Positions 20,073 to 33,879 are shown, counted from the first letter of the stretch. The stretch: 64,000 nucleotides of DNA from Hirsutella rhossiliensis (GCF_020360975.1 NW_025408667.1:7254001-7318000); one strand, 5' to 3'. Notes: a model not told the origin generated them from the letters alone. Translations and numbers: made by a program.

Positions 20073-23000
20073 ATAGGTATATATATTTAAAAGCTTATTA
20101 TATACTAAGTAGATATATAGCTAGACTCCTTTATATTACTACTTATAAAATAGGTTAAAGCTATAGTTATATTATCTTACTTAAATTAAGCTACTAGTAA
20201 AAGAGAATTTAGTTTCCTAAACTAGTTCTAGAAATATAGAAGCCTATATAAGTAGAAGCTAAGGAATCTAAAAGTAAGCGATATAAGAAAAGAAGTAAGA
20301 AGGATATCGGTTATTATAATTATAGATAATATATAATAAAGTAATATATATAATTAAATAATCTATATAACTATAATAGGGATTAATGCCTATAAAAGGA
20401 AAAGATAAAGAGTTAAAGAGGATATAGAGGAAATCGAGATAATAAGAATAGTAAAAACTAGCTTAAAGATTATCCTTATATACTATAGATATAGAGTAGA
20501 TCTAGATAAGAAGTTTAATAGACTTATAGATAAAATCGTTAAAGAAATTATATATAAAAGAATCTTAATCCCTTTAAATTACCTAATTAACTTTATTCCT
20601 TAACTAAGCGAGAGACTTAGTATAAGATATATAGATATAGCCTAAGGTATAGAAAACACTAAATTCTAGACCCTAGAGAAAGTAAAGAGTAATATAAGAC
20701 CTTATAAAGCTATAATAACGGTTATAAAAGCAGCTAAAGATAATATAAAGAGTAGTTTACTCCTCCTTAAATATCTATAAGGAAAACTTATAGTAGCTTT
20801 AGTATAAGTTAAAGAATAAGATAAAGAATACTAGGTCGAACTAATTAAGCTTACTTACCTTACTTATAAAAAATCGGATTATAAGTACCTCGAAGTTTAA
20901 TAAGTACTAAAGGAAGTTAGGTTTATAACTAATATAATTAGTATAACGTAACTAGCCTAAGGACTATTTAATTAATAAACTCTAGAAGTAATAAGACTAA
21001 AGAAAGATAAATTTATTATATAAGAAGTAGTACTCTTAATAAGATACTAAGAGATAACTCTAAAGGACCTTATAGTAATTCCTATAATATATATAAATAT
21101 AGTCCTTATACCTTTCCGCTCGCTTAAGTATATATAAGACCTACCCTATATTTAAGTATAGCTTAGTAGCTAGAAAGCTAAAGTTCTAAGCGCCTTAATC
21201 GATACTAGGTTTAAAGGAAACCTTATTACTAAAAGATACGTAAACGTATATAGGCTTAAAATCCTATTAATAAGAGTATTAATAACGGCGTATACTAAGT
21301 CCCTTATAGATATAGTTAGGGAGGTAGAGACTAACCTCTATCTAAGTACGGCCTAGATACTAATCCGTCTTTATATTATACTAGATAGAGTCTTAGTCCC
21401 TTTTATCCTAGGTATACTATTTATTAGAGCCGCGCGTATATTATTTAATTATTCCTTAAAGAACGGCGATATATAGGTTAAATATTAAATCGGTACTATT
21501 TAGGTAGTTACGCTAGCGGTAAGAGCTATTAAATAAGAGCTTTTAAATAAGGTCGATATAGTAAAATCCTTTTAGACTATAACCTTAATAGTTAATAAAG
21601 ACGTATATAAAAGACTAAAGCTTAAGGAGACTATATAGGAAATAGCTACCTAACTCCTAAGAATTTTTTTTTAGGCTTTAGTAATAAAAGTTAAAGAAGA
21701 TAACTTAGGAGCTACTTAATAATTATAGAGAGAACCCCTTACGGACACCTTAATAGCCGAGATTCTCTTACTAAGAGGTAAGATCCTTAGTTATAAAGGG
21801 GGCGCTAACTAAGTCCTTAACCTAGCCTACGCTAGCGTAAATAAGCCCTTAATAGTACTAATATAATAGCAATTAATTATAGATAAAGGAGATAAAGCGA
21901 TTCTAGCTATTAGATCTAAGATAGTAAAAGAGATTATTAAAGTTATAGTTATAGAGGCTATAGGAGAATTTAAGAAAAATATTATTAAAGCTAGAAAGAA
22001 GTTTAGAAAGATCTAAAAGGTTAAAGTTAAGATAGGGAGGAAACGACCTATTAAATTATATAATCTAAGAGTTAATACTCTCTTTAAAAGAAAAGTAAAT
22101 AAGATTAACCTTATTAATAATACTTTATTAAATAGCTTAATACTAAAAGGGGACCTTAACTAAAAGAAGATTAAATAGAATACTGTTAAAGATAAGATAT
22201 AGCCTAGACCCTACCTAGAATACTTAATAGGAAAATTCTTAAGTATATAGAAAGGAAAGCGGCTAATATAAGAAAGACTTAAAGTAATTTATAGATAATT
22301 TAAGGGCTTTCTTATAGAGGTAGAAATCCGGATCTTCGATAGTATTCTATTTAATAAGGAAGTAGCGTTATCCTAGGACTTTATAGAAAGAGGTAAAGTT
22401 AACCTAGCTATAGCCCCCCTATAGGTTATTAGGATAATAAAATATAAGGCGTAGTAAGTAGCCTTAATCTTAATCCTAAAAGCGATAGAATAGAAAGTTA
22501 TTAATATCCTTAAAATTAAACTAGAAATAGGAGTCCTTAAAGAAGGGTATAGGCCTTATAAGAACCCTTTTTTTCTAGTAGTAAAGAAAGATAGAGGACT
22601 ACGCTTAATTAATTCCGCTATATATATAAATACCGTTATAATAAGAGATATAAACCTACCGCCGAATATAAATAAGTTTAGCGACTACTTCTCGATATAT
22701 AAGATCCTTTCCCTCCTAGACCTTTTTTTAGGCTATAATTAGATCCCTCTTAATATTAAAAGCCGTAACTTAATAATATTTATAATACTTATTAGCCTCT
22801 TACGTATATATATACTCCCTTAAGGGGCTATAAACTTAGTCGGCTAATTTATAAGGATAATATAAAGAATCCTATAAGACCTTATACTAAATATCTATAG
22901 GAATTTCCTTAATAATATAGGTATTAAGGGGCTTAATATAATATATAATAATAAAGAGGTAGTACTAAGAGTAAGGAGATTTATCTTTAAATACCTTATT

Positions 23001-25540
23001 AACCTTAATAAAGTCTTAGTTAATATTAAACTCTTTAGTTATACGATTATAAGGGCTAAATCGAAATTCTACTAGTAAGTAATTAAAGTTATCGGTTATA
23101 TTTATAGAATAAATAAAAGGTGCCCTATAGAAGCTAAAGTTATTAAAATTAAGGAATAAATAAGATACCTTAATATAATATATATTAGAGCTTTCCTTAG
23201 TATCGTAGGATACTATTAAATCTAGATTAAATAGTTCGCTATCTTAGTAAAACCCCTTATAGACCTACTAAAGAAAGAAGTCTATTAAGAATAAGGAGAT
23301 AAATAAGTAAAAGCGATAGCTGCCCTTAAGGAAGCTATTACTAATCTAGTCTTTTTAGTACCCCTCGACGTCGGCCTAAGAAGAGGAGATATTATTCTAA
23401 TATATAATACTAGTCTACTTAGCTAGGGGGTAGTCTTAATATAAATCGTCGATAAAAAGAAGCGCCTTATAAGGTTCGAAAGTAAAATATAGTTATTAGT
23501 AGAAACTAAATATAATATAATAAAGAGGGAGTATAAGGCTATATTAAGTACGCTTAAGAGACTAAGAATATACCTATATAGCGTATATTTTATCCTAGAA
23601 ACTAATATATAAGTCTTAGTCGATTAACTAAAAGGTGCCTTTAAAGACGTCCTTAGAGCTATAGTAACTTACTAAATAAGCCATATTTTCCTCTTTAACT
23701 TTACTATATAATATATCGAAGGTAAGAAGAATAATATAGCCGATAGACTCTTAAGAAAGCCTAAAGGACCTTTTAATATATTAAATAAGGAAATAAAAGG
23801 CGATATTAAAGAATTTATAGACTTTTACTTAAACGTAGTATAAGGGACTAAGCTATAAGGGGACTACTTAAAGGAATCGAGGATAATTATAGACTTCCTT
23901 TAAACGTTAAAACGGCCGAAGGGCTTTTCTAAATAAGACTATAGGAAGCTATGTCTAAAGAGTTTAAATTTCTACGTTAAAGATTAAAAGCTTTAGCGAC
24001 TCCCTAAGAAAAAAGAAAAGGGACCTATACTAGTCGTAAATAACTTAAAAGAATAAAAAAGGATTATTATAAAGTACTATATATAAATAAGATATAAAGG
24101 ACGATAAGTTATATATACGTTTATAAAGAATAAGTATTAGTAAGCTAGCTTTTAAAACGATATTTATAACGTAATCTCTTTTTATAAAGAATACTAATAC
24201 TTTATAACTAAGAGACCCTAGGAAGTTATAACCGCGACTACGCCTAGCTACCTTATAAGTAAGATTTACTTTAATAGCTAGTATATACTATCTAATTATA
24301 GGTATTTATACCTTATAAAAGCATAAGACGACCTTACTAGATAGGTAGAAGTAACCTTAGTTAAGGAAATTACTATAAGAGCTATAACTAAATTTATACT
24401 CTTTAGTATTTATAGGTATAGCGTAATACTATATACTATAATTAATAGAGGGCCTGAAATAAAGAAAGACTTTAAGTATATCTTAAAGGATATAGGCGTT
24501 AAAGTTATCTAAACTTTAATATATAATCTAAAGGCAAACGCGGTAGTAGAATAAGGGTATTAAAGGTTAATAATAGTACTTATAAAAATAGTAGAGAAAA
24601 AAGGTAAGTAAATTAGATACCTTAACTAAGTAATCCTTATAAACTAAATAGTAGTTAAAGAGTCTTATAGAATATTAGCTTTCTACCTACTATATAGATA
24701 GGAACTAGTACTACCTCTTAAAGTAAAATACCTAACTTAGCGACTAATTAACTAAGATAAAGTAAAGATAAGAGAAGAATTATTTAAAGTATAAGTATAA
24801 GTTTTAGAAAGGAAAGAAAAAGATATAGAAGAAGCTAAGAAAAGAGTAATAAGATATTAGAATCGATTAATAGAAAGGATAAATAAAGCTAATAAGTATA
24901 TAATAAGGAAAGAAAGCCTATAACCTAGATACCTTATCTTACTATTTAATATAAGATAATTAAATAATCTAAGGAGGTAAGCTAAGTATTAAATAAGGTA
25001 GAACGGTCCCTTTTAAGTAGTATTGCGCTTAGAGTAGTCTAAGGTATATAAAATTAAGACTTTAAATAAAATCGTGCTTAATAAGATAATCCTAGGAGAG
25101 TATTTAAAGAAGTTTAAAAAGGATAAGAAAGGTTAGTAGTACTCTATTAAGGACGACTAGTTACTCTAAGATAAGATTACTCTTAATAAGAGAAGAAAGG
25201 AAGAAATAATAAATAAAGTAGATAATTTACTACTCCTACTAAGTAAAGAAGCCTTAGATTAAATAGTACTATAGTTATAATAACTCCCTAACGAACCTTA
25301 GAAGGATTAAAGCTAGGAAGAGGAAGAAAAGTAACTATAAATACTTAAGAAAGGCCTAAGGTATACGATCGAGGTTTAGCTACCGTAACTTAGTAAAGTA
25401 AAAAAGGATATCTATATAAGAGCCCTAAAAACGCTAATTTAACGAGAAAAGAAGGAGGTAAAAAGGAGCTAAGGAGGAAAAGGTAGTAAAGATAAAAATC
25501 TATAACTATTATAAGAAGCACGCTAGAACCTAACTAGTAA
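20073..25540 (+). mobile_element. Gypsy-F: second Gypsy lineage, 5'-truncated
   Basis: Plus-strand element starting directly after the Copia-1 LTR, so its 5' LTR and gag N-terminus are missing. Gag zinc-knuckle text lies near 20310-20360, protease near 21200, RT near 22560-23100, RNase H near 23380-23800 and integrase near 24350-24950, with a Lys/Glu/Gln-rich tail to about 25500. The RT carries the FL-DD-IG-KGP type catalytic box (reads FLNN after RIP), which marks a fungal Gypsy group different from A/B/C/E. No 3' LTR can be identified. Confidence 0.82.
20280..25500 (+). pseudogene. Gypsy-F gag-pol remnant
   Basis: Knuckle text GYYNY (RIPed CX2C) at about 20312. The protease start IDTRFKGNLIT at about 21207 shows D-T-R where D-T-G is expected. 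The RT block KKDRGLRLINSA lies at about 22590. Later blocks (RFIFKYLINLNKVL and a GYY.I.IK.FA stretch) match the known fungal FLDDIG-type RT. Integrase core and a long coiled basic tail follow. No chromodomain is evident. Reading frame destroyed by RIP only, as far as can be read. Confidence 0.78.
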
Positions 25541-27240
25541 TTAAGGCACCGTCTAACTATTTAATCGAAGGATAATTATAGTAGCTAAGATATTTACGAG
25601 CGCCTTACCTACTACCTTACTATTTTAAATTTTCTACTTAAAGCTCCTTAAGTAAATAAAGATAATATTTCCTACCCTTCCTTAATAATAACCTACCTTT
25701 TACTACCTTAAAGAAAATAAATAAAGATATAATTAAATAATAAAGTAAGAAAACGAATATTCTTATTACTTACCTCCCTTAAAAATAGGATTTTTTACTT
25801 TATAAATAAAGATATCTATTCTTTATTATAAAAGGGAGACCTACTATAGCGAAAATAAATACGCTTATAAGATAAATTTTAATATATTTTTAACTTACTA
25901 AATTAAACGTATATAACCTTAAGAGAAAAACTTTTACTACTAAAGATAGCGACTAAATAAGGCTACCTACTCCTAGTAAACTTATTATAAACTACTATAA
26001 AGCGAACTTAAAGACTATTTAATTATTACTTAAGAGAGAGCTTATTAAACCTATATAATCTCTTTCTAAGTAAAATAGGCGTAAGGTTAATTTCCTCCCC
26101 TTCTTTTAAATCCTTAATAGGACTAAAAGGATTAAGGATATTATAAAAAAGATAAAGGGCGGTCTTATTATTAATATACTTATTATAAAATTTATTAGTC
26201 TTAAGGTTAGTATAGAAATTATAACTATATATACGGTTAGCGAATCTATTAAGGTCGTAAGTAGCCCTATAGTATTTAGGGAAGTACCGCTATTTATAAA
26301 CGGGCGCCTTAGTTAAATCCTAGATATAGTTAATATAAGAACTGCCGGTAGTACTTAAAAGAGAGATATACTTATAAAAAGGAAATATAACGTACTTATA
26401 AGTAAAAGTTATAGTTATTTAATAAGTTTAAATATACCCTTAATAAAGGTAAGGATTATAAGTTCTATATAAAGTAATTAAGACTACTTAAGAGTATTCT
26501 TACTACTCTAAACTAAGCTAAGAAAAGAAGTATCCGCGTAGATAAGCGATTTTTATAGGGATATAAGTTACTAGCCGACGTCTATAATAAAGGGCATAGA
26601 AGACGATTTAATTATACTAACTTAGTATACTCTCGAGAAAGTAAGAGAGAGGAGAGCGACCGCGCGCTTTAATCTTAATAATATCGGGAGCTTCTAATAA
26701 AACCTATAACTAAAAGGCAATTTCTATATAAATTAAAAACCCTTAGTAACCGATATTATTTCTACTATAGACCTAGGTCTTAAAGTAACTATAGATCTAT
26801 AAAAGAAAACGGTTAGAACGAGCTAAGCGAGATTAAATAAGTTAAATAGTCGTTACTTAAAAGTACTCTATATAAAGAGGAAAGACCTTAGTATAATAAT
26901 TCTAAGTAAGAAGAGTAGTAGTAATAAGGGAAGGTTATAAAAAAGTAGTTAAGGAGAGGTTAATAATATTTAGTAGCTCTTTAGTTTTAAGTTTAGCGGT
27001 CTTATAAGATATAATAAGGAAGAAGAGGTAGTCGTAAAAGGAAAAGATAAGAGGCAGTGGTCTAGAGAAATAAAGAAAATAAAGGAGAGAAGAAGAAAAA
27101 AAGGAATAAAAAGAGTAAAGAGGAAAAGAAAAAGGTAGAGATTAGATAGCTTACTAATCGATAACTAGTAGAAGAAGCTATTTAAGCGTAACCCTTAAAT
27201 ACGCCTAAGACCTTACCGCTATAAAGGCTAGCTAAAGTAA
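25540..27240. other. Unresolved region between Gypsy-F and the unknown gene
   Basis: Probably contains the 3' end of Gypsy-F. Text can be read as protein-like on either strand (plus from about 26100, minus from about 26900), and because RIP stops must be tolerated neither is proven. The plus strand at 27060-27150 is very purine-rich, which on the minus strand would look like a fungal pyrimidine-tract promoter. No LTR partner, TIR or known domain recognised. Confidence 0.35.
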
Positions 27241-27284
27241 CTAATAACCGCGCGCTTTAATAATTATTTATTCCTCTTACTATA

Positions 27285-27497
27285 CCCTCCTTCTTTCTTC
27301 CTTCTTCTTCCTTTTATATATATATATATATATATACTTTATACGCTTTCCTACTTATAATAATCCCCTTTACTAATATAACTCTTATATATATATATAA
27401 TACTTAGCCTCTTAGCGTTATAACTTAGAACTACTTACCTTAACTATTTAATCTTATCTTTTCCCTCTCTTTCGCTTACTTTACCCTTTCCTAAGAT
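27285..27497 (+). promoter_or_regulatory. Promoter-like region of the unknown gene
   Basis: Pyrimidine tract (about 27290-27314), then an alternating TA run (27315-27336), then a second pyrimidine-rich stretch directly before the start codon (27460-27492). This is the layout of a filamentous-fungal promoter and supports a plus-strand gene starting at about 27498. Confidence 0.55.
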
Positions 27498-30130
27498 ATA
27501 GCGGCGAACCTAAATAGTATCTTAGGCCTAACTATAGACCTCCCTAAGAATACCGCTATCTTCTTTAGCGTACTACTATTTAGGAGTAAGAGCTTTATTT
27601 TACTTACTTACTATAGTAAAGTTAAAGTAAAAGGTAGCGAAGGGCGCTTCTATACTAAAGATAAGGAAAAGTTTATAGACTAAGACTAATAAGACGTTTA
27701 TAGGCAAAAGCAACCTCCTTAGTATATTTATAGAGATCGTTAGCACTTAATATTAACGGGCCTTATTAAGCGGCGGGATATTACCCTTAAAGACGCTCGG
27801 ATAATATATAAGGGCGTTAAAAAGATAAACGGATTTACTAGAAATAAGGCCTACTAAGAAGAGTATATCGTTAACGTATATAACTTTCTTTATAAAGCTA
27901 TCGATAAATAATAGGCTATAAGCTTTAGCTTTAGCGCGATAATTAAAATCTTAATAAAAGGTATTAAGAACGCGGTATACCCCTTACTTTACCTACTATC
28001 GGTTTATACTAACTACTAAGGGGAACCTATTAAAGATATAGAAGATAGATATAAGAAGTACTATAAATATCTAAATAATAAGGAGTATCTACTTAAGTTT
28101 ACCGCTCTTACCTTTAACCTTAGTCCCTTTATATATAAATAAAGGTATACGACTAAAGTTATTAACTTTTTAGTAGGTATAAATAAAGAGGGACTTTACT
28201 AAGGAGCGTTCCTTTAAGACTATAAAGAAGGAAACCTAGTTATTTTTAATACTTAGAAAGAGGGACGATACGCTAGACTCTATATATTCTTATAAGTATA
28301 GCGGTAGTTTCTTTATATCCTCTAAGTTCCTTATAACTTTACCTATACGCTAGTCCCTTATACCGCTTAATAAGAAGGGTAGGAATATAGCTACTTAGCC
28401 TTAATAATAATCTAATATTAGGTTAAAAGTATAGTCGGGCTATACCTTAAGATAATTAAATAGCGATACTTAAAAGTTAAAGTAATTCTAAAGTAAAGGT
28501 ATAAGGTAATATAAGAAGCCCTATAGATAGATAAGATCTTATACCGAGACTAGTATTTCTTTAAGCTAAATAAGAGGATAAGTATAAAAAGCTACGTCGA
28601 TAGGCTAATATATAGAATCTAAGCTATTACGGTAAACGAGCTTAATTATATATAAGCGATATTATAAGGCGGTAGAGTTTCCTAGTAGTTTAATAATAGG
28701 GTTAAACGACTATAAAGGATACTATTTAATTAAGGTCTAATAACCTTTAGTAGAGTCTTTCTTATAAGGATTCCTAGGAGCGAGCGGATTTACTAATATA
28801 ACTATATTATCTTAGGAGACTAGGAAGAATAAGACTTCTAAGAAGTCCTAAAGGTATTTAACCTCCTAGATAGGCCTACTAGATAGAGACTATTGCTTTA
28901 AAGAGATATAGAACTAGCTTATATAGTAAGGAAAGCGAGAAAGGAGCTATCTACGCTAGCTACCCTTATAGAGTAACCTAACCCGATCGCTTAAGCTACG
29001 CGCGGTTTCTTTACGAAACTCCTCCTTAAAAAGACCCCTAACTATTTAATTACGCTAATAGGAATCGAGAATAGACCTAGTCCTTTATTACCTTAAGCGT
29101 TAACTAAATCGAGCTCTTTATTTAAACTAAGTAGCCTTTCCTTAAGTAACCTTAAGATAGGACCCTTACCTTAAAGCCTATAAAGGAGAGAGCTAAGCGC
29201 CCTTACTAGTCCCTTTATCTATATAAAAACAATGCCTTTATTCTCCCCTTTTAATATATAGCTAATTAGGCTTACTCCTCGCCCGCTACTAATAACTCCT
29301 TTAAACGTATAGAGGAGTAAAAGACTTATAACTATACCCTTACCGATAACTTAATAAGGAGCTAGTAAGGAAGAAAGGTAAATAGCCCGACTACTAACTC
29401 GCCCTAGGACTCTAAAATTACTTAGCGCTCGGTTAATTACCTTAAGGCTAAAGACTTTAGTAATACTTATAGCACGCCCTATTACTCCCTAGAAACAAAG
29501 TATAGTAATAGCCTCTCTAGCTACGGTCCTTATAAGGTTTATACTAGGTTTTAAACCCTCCTAAGTTAAAGGAGTTAAAAACCTAGGAATATATTAGAAC
29601 TACTACTAGGATATTAACGACTATAATTCTATATATTTATATAAGACTACTAGTAATATAATAACGATTAGCCTATAAGACTTTATAGCTTATTTAATCT
29701 AGCTATACTTAAAGCTATAGACTAGTAAAGACGCTAACTACTTTATTTCCCTAACGCCCTTAAGAATAATAAGCGCGAATACTTAGGAGTATATATAGGG
29801 GGTAGTAGATAATTATTTAAAGAAGGAAGTACGCGAGTAAAAATAAGAAAGAGCTAAATAAGTAGCTTATAAGTAAAAGGAGGAATAAAGAAAGCAAAGG
29901 GAAAGGATTATAGTAAAGGAGAAAAGTTCTATTAATAGTTTATTTACTTACTTATATACTTAAGAAGAGAACCTTACCTATTATTATCGCGCCCTTTCCG
30001 TTAGTATCTTAAGTTAGAAAGTTACTAAGGAGGAGTTTAATAAGTAATTACGATTATACCCCTATAGATATTAGCCCGTTAAGGGGGGGGGATAAGACCC
30101 CTAGCACTCCCTTTCTAACTTACTTCTAAG
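27498..30130 (+). pseudogene. Unknown gene: one RIPed reading frame of ~870 codons
   Basis: I do not recognise this protein. Starting at ATA GCG GCG AAC (RIPed ATG), a single frame holds without indel for at least 2.58 kb; I checked phase at 27720, 28965 and 30078. Stop-free runs reach about 30 codons or more, and every interruption is TAA or TAG, as RIP of CAA/CAG/TGG would give. The predicted product is basic, rich in Lys/Leu/Ile/Tyr, with a Lys/Glu/Gln-rich probable coiled coil near 29800-29940 and a Gly run (9 G) near 30082. No RT, integrase, transposase or zinc finger was seen. It abuts LINE-2 at the right. Because RIP requires duplication it should have other genomic copies. It may be a gene carried by a mobile element or a duplicated host gene. 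Confidence 0.6.
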
Positions 30131-30419
30131 TATACTTAAAGGCGTTATAAAGACCTTAATTATTTAATTAGGTATCTTCCTTAATTATAGTTAATTTAAA
30201 TTTTTTTTTCCCCTTTAAAGTAAAGGCCGCTAGTTACGCGACTCTAGTAGAGATAAAGAGGTATAAAGTAAAGAAATCTCTAAGACTTATATCTATAACC
30301 TAAGGCCCTTAAAGCTATATATAGGACCGATAATTAGATAATTATATAGTTAATTACTCTATTAATCCTTAGCTACGTACTACGTATACTTTAAGTATAT
30401 ACCCTCGTCCCCGTTAAAG
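30131..30419. other. Short unassigned stretch
   Basis: Between the unknown gene and the point where LINE-2 becomes alignable to LINE-1. Contains a 9-T run near 30205. No feature recognised. Confidence 0.4.
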
Positions 30420-32295
30420 TAGCTTTTAAGTTATACCTACCTTTAATAAGAAGAACTTAGCGGCTAATATCTAAGCCTTCCTTTTAAAGGTTTCTATTAG
30501 TTAGTCCTTACTTTCCTTAATTAATAATAAGATATAGGTTAGTTTTAGTAGTAGCTTATTATAGAGTCTAGCCTACCTTTCTATATTCTAAAGCTTAGTA
30601 TTATTAGTATTAAATTCCTTTAAGAACTTACGTTAGTAAGCTCTCTTTACCTTATAAATAATCCGCTTTTAAGCTATAAACGCCTTATATAGGTCTACTT
30701 AGTTTACCTTACTCTTTTCCTACTTATACTTTCTCCTTACCTTCTTAGCCTCCCTTATTACCCTCCTTACTTTTAAGGTAAACTATATATTGCCCTTAAG
30801 TAATACTTACCCTTAGTATAGAACTATAGCTATCGCGATCTACGTTAAAGTAATAAAGATATAGTCTAGGTCTTAGTTAATATCCTTAAGCGTTTAGAGC
30901 GTTAGCTAGTATAGTCTTAGCTAGGATATAGTCTTAGCTTTAACTAGCTTTACCTTTACTTCTTTTTACCTTAAGGCCGGTTTAAGTACTTAGGCTTAAG
31001 TATCGACTTATAATATAATAGTTTAAAGGATATAGTTTAACCTAGTTAGGTCTAGGTTAGGCTTAGTATACTATATCTTAGTCTTTAGCGTTACCTAAGC
31101 TAAGTTAATAGTACTATCCTTTTAGCTATAGAAAAATCTTATATACTCTCCTCTTAAGGTAGTAAGTTTAAGTTATAATCTTATTACTTCTTATATAAGT
31201 TATATTACGCTATCTAAGGTTCTATTATATTTATCTTAAAGTAAGTAATAGATATTAAAGTCCCTTACTATTACTATAAGGTACTTTAGTTTAATTACGC
31301 TTAGGTTATATAACGCTCTAGCCCTTATAGCCCTTAATAGTAAGTAAATTATATATAGTTTAGTACTATCCTTAAAAATTACCTTACTTTAGTTTAGTTT
31401 AAACTAAGGCGACTAAGTCCTTAGCCTAAGCCTTTTATATATATATAGCGTATACCTTCCCTCCTTATAAACTAAGCTATAAAGCGCTACTTTAAGGGGG
31501 GGGGGCTGCCTCTTAATATAGCTTTTACTTCTTATAATACTATTAAGTTAAAGCTAGCTTAGTAGTAAAGCGCTAACTAAGCTAACTTATATTTCTTTTA
31601 TATATTTTAAAATAGTACTTTTAGTTATATATAGGTAGGGTTAAGGTAAAAGAGGTCGTTTATATAAGAAAGGAGGCGCTTTATCTCCTAGCGCTTCTTT
31701 ATTTACTATATCTATAAATATCGTTTATAGTTAGTTTAGCCTCCCTAGCCCTATTAGCCGGCGGGTATCTTAAGCTTAACCTTATATCTTAGCGCGGTCT
31801 ACTTAGTCCTTACTTTTAAACTATAGTTAATTTAAGAACGCCCTAAGTTTCGATAGTAGAAAGTACTTATTACTTAACGTACGTTTAAGTATTTATAAAC
31901 TATTAAGGTTATTATAAGTAGTTTTCTCTTACCTTTTCCTAGGCTTTATTTACTATAAGGTAAGTCTAGGTCTATAATAAGTAGTCCCCTTAATATAAGA
32001 TATAGTTATAAGGGATTTCGCCCTTCTTAGCTTTATATTTATCCTTACTTTTATTATATACTATACTCTTATATTAGCTATAAAGTTATATTAATATATA
32101 CTATTTAGCGATATAGCTATACTTATAGTAATTATAGTAACTTTATAGTTAAACTAACTTATTATAAGGTTTATATTAAAAGATTTATACTTTAAGGACT
32201 AAGCCTAAGTTATAGAGCTTATTAGCTTCCTTTAAGCTACTAACTTTAATAAGTATAGTTATTACTATTAATATCTTAGATTAAGGGTATAGCGC
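30420..32295 (-). pseudogene. LINE-2 ORF1 end, endonuclease and start of RT
   Basis: Minus-strand text aligns with LINE-1 60785-62645: CCHC-bearing ORF1 C-terminus (~32000-32250), apurinic-type endonuclease with the DFNIYY (GDFNIHH-type) block near 31270, and a C-run coding a Pro tract (10 G on plus, 31496-31505). Ends in RT N-terminal text. RIPed. Confidence 0.8.
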
Positions 32296-32494
32296 TATAA
32301 GGGTATTTACCCTTTATATAGGTCTAGGTATTAGCTTAGACCTTAGCTAATAAGCGTTATAAGTTAAGGTAAGCCGTATATATAAATACGTATTTAGTAG
32401 TAGTAGGCGCGGCGTATAGTTAGATCCTATATAGCTTATTATTATAATATAATAGAAGGCACCTATAGTATAACCTTCTACCTACCCTATAATA
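32296..32494 (+). repeat. Gypsy-B 5' LTR
   Basis: 199 bp, starts TATAAGGGTATTTACCC (itself an inverted repeat) and ends CCCTATAATA. Contains a hairpin ggtctagg...(t)tagacc near 32320-32345, partly broken by RIP. Confidence 0.93.
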
Positions 32495-32699
32495 GTATAA
32501 GCTATTATTATATTAAACCTAATATTAGAACCTTAGTAGTACTAGCTAGGGTAGTAGTAGTAGTAGTAGCTACTATAAGAAGAAGCTTAGTACTAATAGC
32601 TATAGTAATAAGTAAAAGAGCTATACTAGTAATACCTATAGGAAGAGGCCTAGTAGTAACGGGACGAATAAGCCCGGTTTATAAAGCTATTCTACTAGA

Positions 32700-33780
32700 T
32701 ATTATAAGACCTAAACTAACGAGTAACCCTACGCTAGATCCTTAATACCCTCCTAACGCTAGCTCCGATAAATACGCCCTTTACTACTAGGAGGTTAGAG
32801 CACGAGGCGGCCCTTAGTAGACGGAAGCTACTACCTTAGCCTACCTAAGATAGTAAGCTAGAGACCTTTTACTTCTTCTTTAACCGCTTAATAGCGAAAT
32901 ACTATATTAACGAGAAATAGGGCCTTAATAGCTATAAAGAGACGGCTTAGTTCTTACTCTTCTATACGCTACTAAAGCCCTAGATATAGCGAATAGCGGG
33001 CTTCTAAGAGCGGGGTAGTCCTAAGGGGATAAAAGACCCTTAAGTATTCTTTAACTACCTAGTCTACGCCTTCGGCAACGTATAGGAATAGGAGAAGGTA
33101 TAGGATAGGCTATAGACCCTTACTTAATAAGAGGGGCAGTCCTTTAAGGAGTTCTTACCGGAATTCGAAGAGACCTTAACCTAGGCGGCGGGTAATACCG
33201 CTTAGGATAACGGCGCTAAGCTTACCTAGCTACGGAACTCGATCTCCCTAGCGCTCTAGGAGCTACTTATCCCTATTATAATGCCCTCTACCTACGAGGG
33301 CTACGTAGGCCGCCTTATAAAGGTAGCCTAGGGATATAAGTAGACGCTACGCTTTTAGAAGCTACGTAAGCGCTTAGCCTCGAGCGGGACTAATAGGCTA
33401 GATAGCTCCTCCTTACTTAACCCGTCTACGCCTAGGCCCGCTCCTAAGTCGGCGGTCGATACGGACGGCGATATCTAGATAGCGGCTATACGCCTTAGGG
33501 GGCGCGGTAATAGTAAGACCCTAGCCGCTCCGCTAGCGGTATAGTCCGGTAAGACGGCTAAGTAAGTGCCTTATAAGGAAATTAGTAAATAATATAAAGA
33601 GGGCCGCTATATATATTACGGCGTAAGCACGTATATAGTTAAGTCTTGCCCCTACCTCTTAGTAAGGAGGCTAGTAGAGATATAGGTTACCCGCGCTTTA
33701 TTAGAATCTAACGACGAGGGAGATAAGGGAACCTCCGCTATATACGAAGCGGAGGGAAAAGCTTAGCTCTAGTATAAAGG
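32700..33780 (+). pseudogene. Gypsy-B gag
   Basis: Plus-strand text shows a gag capsid-like core (KLETFYFFFNRLI ... FNYLVYAFGNV ... FKEFLPEFEETL) and then a zinc knuckle at 33602-33652 reading Y-I-Y-Y-GVST-Y-IVKS-C, that is CX2CX4HX4C with three of four ligands RIPed to Tyr. Gag-A is missing, so this and Gag-C are the family's only complete copies here. Confidence 0.82.
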
Positions 33781-33879
33781 TAGGCCCCGGAGCCTAGTAA
33801 GCTAATACTAGCTAAGGAGGACCTAGTAAGGCATATTAAAGAAAAACCTACTTTAATACTAGTTATTATTAACTAAACT

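Noticed and set aside
26050..27240. A third antisense or sense accessory gene in Gypsy-F
   Set aside because: Protein-like text can be read on both strands once RIP stops are tolerated, and no homologous copy is available to decide.
27315..27336. TA dinucleotide run as an origin or centromere signal
   Set aside because: A simple TA run, placed as expected for a promoter and common in RIPed DNA; no further support.
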